Shown piece after piece: positions 55,932-64,000 of a DNA stretch of 64,000 nt. This stretch comes from Zychaea mexicana (lineage: Eukaryota > Mucoromycota > Mucoromycetes > Mucorales > Lichtheimiaceae): positions 248,001 to 312,000 of the forward strand of contig NW_026516669.1 of the NCBI RefSeq assembly GCF_025766255.1. Reading direction: 5' to 3'. Under the pieces are notes generated by a model that saw nothing but the letters and a program-made list of their open reading frames with translations, was not told where the DNA came from and made no database searches. Position 1 is the first letter of the stretch, and each line of letters opens with the position of its first letter. The position numbers were made by a program, and so were the translations under genes.

Positions 55932-57945
55932 ATGGCTAGTACTGAAGAATTGCAAACCTTGGTCTTGACGACCTTGGACCGCGAGAATGTCATTGTCGAC
56001 TCCAAGGACCTGAAGACTGTTTCGGGTGGAGACCTTGACCAACTTGCAGTGCTTGGTGTTTTGAACAGCTTAAAGTCAAAGGAGGCAAGTCAATGAAGCA
56101 ATATAAATATACAATTTTACTTTAAACCGTAACTTGGTCGAAGAATAAGCGCAATTGACTTGTGTATTCGTTTAAATGGTTTCTGGGGCGAATTAGATGG
56201 TTGATTATTCTTCAATTGGTCGTGAAGTGTGGACTTTGAGCAAAGAAGGTGAACAAGTTGCCGAGCAAGGAAGCCACGAAGCACGCGTGTTCGAAGCCAT
56301 TCCTGCTGGTGCTGAGGGTATCCCCATGAGCGAAGTTCAGGTAAAAAGAAAGGACATGAATAAAAGCAAACTACGCATATTTTAGAAGCAAGTAACGAAT
56401 TTGCATGATTGATTGTAGGCTATCTTGGGCAAAGCAGCAAACATTGGTCAAGGCAAAGCTATCAAGAACGGTTGGATCAGAAAGGAGGGTGACAACCTGG
56501 TGCGTGCCAAGGATTCGATTGTGGATCAAACAAAGAGCGACTTGCAGGAAATCAAAAAGACGGCAACGCATAGCAACGCAAAGACCTTGACCGATTTGAA
56601 GAAGCGAAAGCTTGTCGAGAAGCAGTACGTAGTCCTTCGATTCAGCCAAAGAAACGTGTATAGATGTGGATGTGAGATATGAACACGAAAAAAAAAGACC
56701 TGCACAAGGCTCATGGAATGTTGGATCTATATAGGAAGGTGACGACTTACAAGGTGACCAAAGGTCCCCAATTCTCGCTTGAAATCAAGAAGGAGGCTAC
56801 GGATATCACTGCTGAAATGTTGCAGAGGTACATGGACATTGATTTTACGAGAATACACGACGGCTTGTGTAGTGAAAGGAGCCTAATCGAGCTTGTGACA
56901 TGACTTTTTATATAGTGGAGAATGGAAGAATGCCACCTTCAAAAAGTACAACTTTGACGCAGCTGGTGTCGCACCCAGCGGTGGCCATCTTCATCCGCTT
57001 ATGAAGGTGCGACAAGAGTTCCGTGAAATCTTCTTTGAAATGGGTTTCGAAGAAATGCCCACCAACTGCTTCGCCGAATCGAGTTTCTGGAACTTTGACG
57101 CCTTGTTCCAACCTCAACAACATCCTGCCCGTGACGCACACGACACCTTCTTCTTAAAAGATCCCGCATCGACTGACCGTTTCCCCCGTGACTTGATGGA
57201 AAAGATCAAGGTTACCCACGAAAACGGCGGCGATACTGGCTCAACGGGTTACAACTACGTGTGGAAGGAGGAAGATGCCGGCAAATTGCTGCTACGTACG
57301 CACACCACGGCTGTTTCCTCCAACATGCTCTACAAGTTGGCCGAAAAGACCAAAAAGGAAGGCGTTTTCCGTCCTGCCAAGTACTTCTCGATCGATCGTG
57401 TTTTCCGTAACGAGTCTGTCGACGCTACCCATTTGGCAGAATTCCACCAAATCGAAGGTGTCATTGCTGATAAAAACTTGACCTTGGGTGATCTCATTGG
57501 TTTCATGGATGTCTTTTTCAAAAAGATGGGTACGATATACGTGATACGACGTGGCAGGGACATGATGGGGAGTTTTGAGGGGCTGCGCTAATGTAGTTCG
57601 ATGCTGATAGGTATGGAAAAGATCCGTTTCAAGCCTACATACAACCCCTACACCGAGCCTAGTATGGAGATTTTCTCTTACCACGATGGTTTGAAGAAGT
57701 GGGTCGAGATCGGTAACTCGGGCATGTTCCGACCAGAAATGTTGTTGCCTCTGGGTCTTCCTCCAGATGTGCGTGTGATTGCCTGGGGTCTTGGTTTGGA
57801 GCGACCTACGATGATCAAGTACAACATCTCAAACATCCGTGACCTCCTTGGTCACAAAGTCAAGATCGATATGATCAAGGAATACCCCATTTGCCGTCTG
57901 GATAAGAAGATGGGTAAGGAGCTGGTGGGCGTCAGCGAACAATAG
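55932..57945 (+). CDS. FRS2: phenylalanine--tRNA ligase alpha subunit, cytosolic
   Basis: Six exons (55932-56084, 56197-56340, 56419-56624, 56735-56827, 56916-57529, 57611-57945) give 514 residues, the usual length. The enzyme is an alpha2-beta2 class II synthetase charging tRNA-Phe. The N-terminal winged-helix region covers exons 1-3 ([25 protein letters not shown]). The catalytic domain begins around exon 5: [22 protein letters not shown] (motif 1), [31 protein letters not shown] (motif 2, with the RVFRNE arginine) and [13 protein letters not shown] (motif 3). [16 protein letters not shown] is a eukaryote/archaeal-type insert. The first intron has a GC donor (GAG|GCAAGT) with a normal AG acceptor; reading it this way is required to join SLKSKE to MVDYSS. 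The beta subunit gene is not in the window. Confidence 0.96.
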
Positions 57946-58051
57946 ATTTTCGTCAAGAAAAACAAAACACATAAAGCGAGACATATATAATATATTATAA
58001 AAATGAAGATTATACAACTCGTATATGTATATATAAACATAAAAAAATCTA

Positions 58052-61000
58052 TCAAAGCTGTAATGTTCGTGCAAACTCTGTCACTACTTGATCCAACTGC
58101 CAGATCGTCCAGCGATCGCTGTCTCGTGTGATCTCGATGCCTTTACCGAGTACCTGGGTGAAGGGCTTATATTTTTTGTCCGCCCGCATTAGTTCGATCC
58201 GCTTGACCCAATCTGCTGATGCTGGTGCAGGACTGAGCACGCCGCGTGCTATTAGTCGTGAAGCAAGAAATCCATCCAACAATGTTACAAACACATGCCA
58301 TTCGTTGCCCAGATCGGGTTTGGGAGAATGCTGGTGCGCGTTGACCCATCGACTTGCCGTCCGTGATAGTGATACAATGCTTGCTATTAACCTTGCTTCT
58401 TGTTGTCGCGAGCGACAGAACAGGATGGCAAAGAACTTGACTAGATGAACAGCGGACTTGCGGTCGACCTTGGCAATAGAAATAATGGCCGCCACCTCTT
58501 CCGCTAGATTGGCTAGCTTGACCGAGTCTTGGCGTGCACATTCTTGCTGTAGTTTGGCTTCTCCATAGACACGCATTGTCAGGAAGGCAGAGTGATCCAA
58601 ACAGTACTGTAAAAAAAGACTATAGTCGGGATTGGATCGCGAAAGTAGCTCGCCTAACCGGCACCAGTTTGGAGACGATGCACTGATAATAACGTTTTGT
58701 TCCAGTGTGTTCTCCATCAACTCAATGATAGCCGGGGTTGCAGCAGGACGTGCAAGCGCGCCGAAAACAGCAGAAAGCATGCAAGCGTTTCCTCCGGGGG
58801 GTATCTCGTACACAATAGGTAACATATTGGAGAATAGCGTAACCGTTTCTTCGAATTCCGGGCCTTCAGTTTCTCGTGGTGCGTGTTCGTTGACAACTTG
58901 ATACATGTGTTGAGTCCATGCTCGCTGCATGTCGGTATCATCAGGCAGAAGCTTGAGTATAAAGTCTGAGAAAAGTCGACGTCGTTTCATCGAAACTTGG
59001 GTCTCGTTGAAGCATGTTAGCCGGCGCACCCAGTCGATAAGGATGGACAGAAACGAGTCATTTGATGCGGCCGATGGTAATGGTAACGGGGTATCCCAGT
59101 GGCGGCGTAGCGAATTGACAATACTGCTTACTTGTTCCACAGAGAGACTGGTATGATTGTGGCAAAAAGTGTTCCACAGCTGATCGAGAGCACGCTTACG
59201 TTCCTTTTTGTCCTCAGGCCACACACTTTCTCCGTCTTGAACAAACATAAACGCAACTTGTACATACTCGCAGCGTTGTTGTGGATCGATACTTGGTTGC
59301 GGGTGTGCTATTATCCACGATAAAAGAACTTTCCATATAAACCTTACGTAGATTGGTCGCCGATGCTGGTGTAAATCTTGTTGTCGCAAAGAAGACCAGG
59401 TTTGATGTATCCGTCGTAGATGGCCTGGTGATAGATCCAAACAGCCCCAGTTCAAACCCGCTATGGTATTCCCAAAATGCTCCATCCATGCGTCTTCCTC
59501 AGATCCAGGTAGCTGCAGTAACCTTTCGTGATAGTAACCAAATATCCAGTTTAACAACCTAGCGCGTCCGGGCGGGTCGAAATAGCCGAGAGCGTTTCGG
59601 AGGACTTGAGAATATTGTTGCGCAAACACGTTTGTATACTGATTTTGCTGGGAACGGTCATCAGCGTTTCGCCACCACGCGTGGAAACATAGACCCAAAT
59701 GACGCCATATCAACGCGGGCCCATCCTTCTGTGTTTCTGCGAGCCGTGTACCATCAAAGATGTTTTGCAACAGTCGACAGAGAGCAGGAACAGCATTCGC
59801 ATATGTCGCAAAGAGATGATTGGCTTTGCTGAAAGTGTTGCCAAGCAGCGTCACCATCACAACCAGGGCATCGCCATTGATCTTTTCGGATCCTTTAGTT
59901 TTTGCTGCAAACGCGTCAACTACAGCAGGACGGCCCTGTGCTGAGCTGTATTGGGCTGTATCGGCCAGAAGCTTTAACACATATTCGAGCACCTTGGCTT
60001 GTTCTGGCTTCTTGCTCTTGGCGCCTCCTGAGTCCATCAGCGATAGCACAAGGTTGCAGTATTGTGTATACAGCGTTTCATCACTCTTGATGATGGCTGT
60101 TTTGAGATGAGTAAATAGCAGGTTGTATACGGTAGTGCGCGCCGAGTCGCTGGCATAGGAGCTCTTGGCCCAAAGCGCCATATCAAAAAGCGGTAAAAGG
60201 TGCAGCTGCGAATCAGAACTGTATCGAAGAACGCGTTCAATTGTTGATGGCAGGTGCTTGTTGTCACTGTGCGGCTTAAGCATTGGATAGAGCAGCTGGA
60301 TCCGCTGTTCACCATTGTCGCCCGTATCCTCAGCTATCAGATTGAAAAATTTGTCGACGTATTGCGCATCATCTGCTATTGCCTTGCCCAATACCTGGCT
60401 CATGTGGAGAACTACAATGCGCGAGGGTGGAAAGTTTTTGGTGTCGTAGGATAGGTGCTTCAAGACGTACTGTAAACATAGCCACCCCAGCTGAACCAAT
60501 GCTGTATTCTGCCTCTTCCCTTGGCTAGCTTGATCTACAATCGCATCAAATTTGCGGAAGGCAAGCAGGGCCTGGATACAGATCCTTGCATCTACTGAGC
60601 GGAATACAAAACGCGCAGCCTCTTTGCGGTTGTCCTCCAGCTTGCTTGCAACAGCATCGTCCTTTTGAGTATAGCTGGCGATTATGTCCCACTCGGCCGG
60701 TTTCTTACAGCGCTTGGAGCACGGTGCCTCCACATGTTTGCTGCCGGACTTGTTCACATAGAGGGTAGCCAGCTTTTCAATATATGCCACATCAAGCTTT
60801 CGTTGCTGCTCCAAGTGTTCATAGAATCGCTTGGCATGCTGGGAGAGCGTCTCAACGGTCGAACCCATCAACAGCTCGGGCGATGAAGACAGTAGCTCGG
60901 TGCTTGATAAAATCTGTGCTGGTTTCATTAGCTGGAGATCAGGCGCGAGCAGCGTTTGGGGTTTGTGCACTGTATACTGCTTGATTGATTGCTCGGATGC

Positions 61001-64000
61001 GGCATACTCCTTGGCGATGGGGCGGAACTTGTCTGAACCAATCCAGGGAAACTCGCTAAACATATCGCTTAACTGGTCGTATTGTACCAGATCGAGCCAA
61101 AGCAGCTGGATTTCTTGCCATGGCTTGGACTTTTCGTCTGTATTGCTTGGACTTCTACAGGACAACAGTAGCTCTGGGCAGTAATGTTTGGGCAGGCCAG
61201 CAATATCAAAGGTCGGGTCCAAGAGGTCGCTTTTATCGAGCCAGAGCCACATTGCATAATACACACGGCGCAGTTCTTCGTGATAGACTGATTGACACTT
61301 GTCTTCATCGCCACTTGTTATCGATGCCTTGCTGCTTGAAACTTTGCTATCCGCTTGTTGCTGCCCATGGTAGGTTTGTAGATAGGCAACCCTGTCGCGC
61401 AGTTTTTCGATCATGTCTTGTTTCTTTGTGAAGAAAAGACGTCCGTAAAAGGTGCGTCGACCGTCTTTTTCAATGTTCGCATAGTAGAGGCTGAAGAACA
61501 TTTGCAGAAACAGTGGCATCATTGGATGGTCTGCTGGGCAAATAAGCACGTGTTGCAGCCAGCGATAAATTGAAAAGAAATCGACGGGTTTCTCAACATG
61601 GACTTCTTGCGACTTTAGTACAGTTGCAATGTCCATATCGGCCAAATCGCTCGTCGTGTTCGCACAGGCCTCGGCGACGATCGCTCGATCACTTTCTTCT
61701 TCAACCGTCTCCAACGTTAGAACATCGTATGCAAACCATAGCGAATTTTGCTCCACACCAGGTGTCCGAAACAGGTTGTTTGCTGTGACCGATGCCAGAG
61801 ACCATTCGCCGGCCAATAAGCTGGTGTATGCAGCGTCGGGAAGCATGTTCTTGATCAGTCGAAGCGGGTTACGCTGATGGTTATGCTGTTGTTGACCAGC
61901 TGCTGGACCGAGTTTGGGAGATGCTTGCTGATTTCGATTATTCTGAAGCTTTTTCTGTTCTTCTCCGAGCATAGAGCGGACCAGGCCGTGGCGCCGTAGG
62001 CAGAACGCAAACTTACAGATACAATCCATGACAGATACGTAGTGATCACTCCACATCCAGTCCTTCTTTCTGAACACAGTCTTAGTCCATGAGTGCAAAA
62101 CCAGATCGCGATAAGAGAATCCGCCACTTTCTCCTGCCACCTGGTCAACTGAGTCGATAAACATTCCGTGCCAGATATGCGATCCAATTACCATAGCAAC
62201 GCCATCCATATCCATCGTAAACAGAGTCTTACTGCCAGGCATCCACCCGGAAACAGCGTGCGCCAGCATCGGATCAGCCTTGAAATCCACCATCTGCCGG
62301 AGAAAGTTGAGCACATTTTCGTCGTTGAAGAAGTCGTCACCGTGCATATAAACAAATGTTGGGATGATATCCGCCAAGATCTGCACCACCGCTTCCGGTC
62401 GCCCGCGACGTAGAATCAACAGGAGCTTATCCCAGCCATTTGCACTTTCAAATCGGAGAAAATGGCGGCTTGTAGGAGACAACAAGAACGAAATGTACAC
62501 CAGAAGCGCTCCATGTGAGGCTGTAGGATCTGGATGGCCGTGTAGCATATCCTTGAGAAAGGCTCCAGTTATCGAGTTTTCGATTTCGGGCGCGCGTTCG
62601 GATAGTGCACAGTCGTAGAGCTTTAGTTGGAGCGCAATTTTCCATGACCACTCAGTGACGACATTCTGTGCTTCTGTCACCTTCGTTCCTGGTGATGCCA
62701 CACGTGCTGCAGCCGAGGAAAGAAGCTGTTGTGTTTTTGTTGGCAAATAGGCCGAAACAGATGCCCCGACAGCCCGGATAAGATGTGCGTTTTTGTCAGC
62801 GTCGGGTAACGGGTTGTGTAACTGCAAAACATCCAGCAGCATAAACGCTAGCTCTTCATGGACTCCGTATGGCAAGAATGGCAGTTTCCGTGAATGCCAA
62901 GGTTGCGAGATGGATACTGCCGGGTCTTCTTTTTCGTCGTACCCGTAATTCAAATGTTCAATCACGTACCGCGCGAACCCGGTTTTGGCACTTCCAGGTA
63001 CAGTGGCCCCTTCAGCAAGCAGCTCGTGTAAGAGAATCAGATCACTCTGGAGCACTTTCCATCGAGACAAGGGTAGCGAGCGAAACAAGTACACAGCCAT
63101 TCCCTCCATAGTGTCAAAGTTTGACACGGTCCAACGTAGCAGCAGCGATATTGTAAACGGCTGTGAAGTACAAATTGAGCCAAAGCTGTCCCTGACGTCT
63201 TTGTAGTATATTTCGCGAAGGTTGTCGTCCACAAAAGCGGTGGTGAATAGGGTATTTGCAACAACTGCGATCAGACATGATGCGATCTCTCGATTTTCTG
63301 TGTCCTCGGCGTCCGGGTCTGCAGAAGGGATGGGTATACTTGTGATGACATTTGACAGGCAGCCTAGCAAGAAAACACCTTGGATCTGACTTTGCTCCAG
63401 AAAAGCAAGGATCTTTGTAATATCCGGAAGGTTATCCAGCGTGTGCTGCAGATCTTGTGGCTCGATGTAGCTGTCAATATCAAGCAACGACAGTGCGATT
63501 TTCCATAGAGCGCGGATGGATACTGCACGGAACGGTAATGCCGGAAGAAAGTGCCACACCTTGGCTTCCTGGATTTGCAAATACCCATCAATCACCTTGA
63601 TTAAGAAGTCGTCGAGATACTGCTTCTCTTGCTCTTTGCGCTCATCGTTTGCAGACATCCGATCTGCCAGCACCTGTGCGATCTGGCATATCACTTGGGC
63701 CAGTCGCTTCATCGCGTTAGTGTATTGCTGATCCGCAAAAGTTTTGATGCCGATGTTGAGAACCGCAACCAACTGATCCGCAAAAATAAAAAGTGATTGA
63801 TTGCTGTCACGTTGTCCGAGTACTGCGGCTGATAGAGTGTCGAAATCGTGGACAATAGCAAGCTGATCCAGGGCAACCAGATAATCGTCTTCGTTCCATT
63901 GCGGTTTCAAGTGTTTGTGGAGAGAGCTGTCAAATAGGATGCAGAGCATGACAATGTACTCGTTCATAAAGACAGACCAGTGATGCTCGTCTGGTCGATA
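58052..64000 (-). CDS. EPG5-like giant autophagy/endosome protein, N-terminus off the right edge
   Basis: A single uninterrupted minus-strand frame of over 1,980 codons runs from the right edge to a TGA. The first Met in the window (63967) is probably internal, because the frame stays open for eleven more codons to the edge (including PDEHHWSVF). The protein is almost wholly alpha-helical, Leu-rich and without transmembrane or catalytic motifs. About one-half in, the stretch HEELRRVYYAMWLWLDKSDLL followed by GLPKHYCPELLL resembles a block of EPG5, a Rab7/LC3-binding tether for autophagosome-lysosome fusion. The great length, helical repeats and lack of introns fit. Another giant helical-repeat protein, such as Urb2/Npa2, cannot be excluded without a search. 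It is convergent with the PheRS gene, 106 bp apart. Confidence 0.6.
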   Translation of the reverse strand, partial: YRPDEHHWSVFMNEYIVMLCILFDSSLHKHLKPQWNEDDYLVALDQLAIVHDFDTLSAAVLGQRDSNQSLFIFADQLVAVLNIGIKTFADQQYTNAMKRLAQVICQIAQVLADRMSANDERKEQEKQYLDDFLIKVIDGYLQIQEAKVWHFLPALPFRAVSIRALWKIALSLLDIDSYIEPQDLQHTLDNLPDITKILAFLEQSQIQGVFLLGCLSNVITSIPIPSADPDAEDTENREIASCLIAVVANTLFTTAFVDDNLREIYYKDVRDSFGSICTSQPFTISLLLRWTVSNFDTMEGMAVYLFRSLPLSRWKVLQSDLILLHELLAEGATVPGSAKTGFARYVIEHLNYGYDEKEDPAVSISQPWHSRKLPFLPYGVHEELAFMLLDVLQLHNPLPDADKNAHLIRAVGASVSAYLPTKTQQLLSSAAARVASPGTKVTEAQNVVTEWSWKIALQLKLYDCALSERAPEIENSITGAFLKDMLHGHPDPTASHGALLVYISFLLSPTSRHFLRFESANGWDKLLLILRRGRPEAVVQILADIIPTFVYMHGDDFFNDENVLNFLRQMVDFKADPMLAHAVSGWMPGSKTLFTMDMDGVAMVIGSHIWHGMFIDSVDQVAGESGGFSYRDLVLHSWTKTVFRKKDWMWSDHYVSVMDCICKFAFCLRRHGLVRSMLGEEQKKLQNNRNQQASPKLGPAAGQQQHNHQRNPLRLIKNMLPDAAYTSLLAGEWSLASVTANNLFRTPGVEQNSLWFAYDVLTLETVEEESDRAIVAEACANTTSDLADMDIATVLKSQEVHVEKPVDFFSIYRWLQHVLICPADHPMMPLFLQMFFSLYYANIEKDGRRTFYGRLFFTKKQDMIEKLRDRVAYLQTYHGQQQADSKVSSSKASITSGDEDKCQSVYHEELRRVYYAMWLWLDKSDLLDPTFDIAGLPKHYCPELLLSCRSPSNTDEKSKPWQEIQLLWLDLVQYDQLSDMFSEFPWIGSDKFRPIAKEYAASEQSIKQYTVHKPQTLLAPDLQLMKPAQILSSTELLSSSPELLMGSTVETLSQHAKRFYEHLEQQRKLDVAYIEKLATLYVNKSGSKHVEAPCSKRCKKPAEWDIIASYTQKDDAVASKLEDNRKEAARFVFRSVDARICIQALLAFRKFDAIVDQASQGKRQNTALVQLGWLCLQYVLKHLSYDTKNFPPSRIVVLHMSQVLGKAIADDAQYVDKFFNLIAEDTGDNGEQRIQLLYPMLKPHSDNKHLPSTIERVLRYSSDSQLHLLPLFDMALWAKSSYASDSARTTVYNLLFTHLKTAIIKSDETLYTQYCNLVLSLMDSGGAKSKKPEQAKVLEYVLKLLADTAQYSSAQGRPAVVDAFAAKTKGSEKINGDALVVMVTLLGNTFSKANHLFATYANAVPALCRLLQNIFDGTRLAETQKDGPALIWRHLGLCFHAWWRNADDRSQQNQYTNVFAQQYSQVLRNALGYFDPPGRARLLNWIFGYYHERLLQLPGSEEDAWMEHFGNTIAGLNWGCLDLSPGHLRRIHQTWSSLRQQDLHQHRRPIYVRFIWKVLLSWIIAHPQPSIDPQQRCEYVQVAFMFVQDGESVWPEDKKERKRALDQLWNTFCHNHTSLSVEQVSSIVNSLRRHWDTPLPLPSAASNDSFLSILIDWVRRLTCFNETQVSMKRRRLFSDFILKLLPDDTDMQRAWTQHMYQVVNEHAPRETEGPEFEETVTLFSNMLPIVYEIPPGGNACMLSAVFGALARPAATPAIIELMENTLEQNVIISASSPNWCRLGELLSRSNPDYSLFLQYCLDHSAFLTMRVYGEAKLQQECARQDSVKLANLAEEVAAIISIAKVDRKSAVHLVKFFAILFCRSRQQEARLIASIVSLSRTASRWVNAHQHSPKPDLGNEWHVFVTLLDGFLASRLIARGVLSPAPASADWVKRIELMRADKKYKPFTQVLGKGIEITRDSDRWTIWQLDQVVTEFARTLQL

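Noticed and set aside
1..64000. CRISPR arrays, bacterial operons, or a biosynthetic gene cluster
   Set aside because: No direct-repeat/spacer pattern, no operon spacing, and the metabolic genes present are unrelated housekeeping functions.

Overview
This is a nuclear contig from a fungus. Protein genes carry many short GT-AG introns of about 45-150 bp, intergenic DNA is AT-rich, and trinucleotide repeats (poly-Gln, poly-Asn, poly-Ala) are common. There is a nuclear-type tRNA-Cys and several decayed transposons. The gene set fits an early-diverging fungus, most likely Mucoromycota: an ADAT2-type deaminase, a fungal Met2, an FBXO9-type F-box protein, a DUF4436 protein, a BAR-PH-ArfGAP-ANK protein, a GATA+PHD protein, an EPG5-like protein and a Fanzor nuclease. 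The lineage is inferred; no marker was searched.

Layout. 1-2.4 kb has no recognisable gene. 2.4-6.5 kb holds a single-pass membrane protein, tRNA adenosine deaminase TAD2 and, on the minus strand, an eight-exon PP2C phosphatase. 7.7-10.7 kb is a Fanzor (eukaryotic TnpB relative) locus: one intron-containing Fanzor gene on plus and a second Fanzor C-terminus on minus, tail to tail, with a ~175 bp inverted duplication of their 3' ends built around a repeated 11-mer. 11.1-13.8 kb carries homoserine O-acetyltransferase (MET2) and an SCP2-domain protein. 13.8-26 kb is gene-poor, with a tRNA-Cys, a possible LTR-like insertion upstream of it, a hAT-like non-autonomous element holding a TATATC array, and a dead non-LTR reverse transcriptase. 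27-36 kb has the ArfGAP protein, the F-box protein and the DUF4436 membrane protein. 38.7-46 kb is the densest stretch: an uncharacterised Cys-motif/low-complexity protein, a cytochrome b5-domain protein, a 71-residue protein, a WKF-domain protein and a GATA+PHD protein whose PHD finger is broken by an in-frame TAA. 48-53.6 kb is repeat territory: two diverged LINE copies in opposite orientation, an 11-bp minisatellite and a CGACTA-type microsatellite. 53.9-64 kb has a Gfo/Idh/MocA oxidoreductase, the cytosolic phenylalanyl-tRNA synthetase alpha subunit (with a GC-AG intron) and, convergent with it, a giant EPG5-like protein that runs off the right edge.

The genes do not form a pathway; most are conserved housekeeping loci separated by transposon debris. 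The best candidate for something undescribed is the Fanzor pair with its inverted, stem-forming 3' regions, which are where a Fanzor guide (omega) RNA would be expected.
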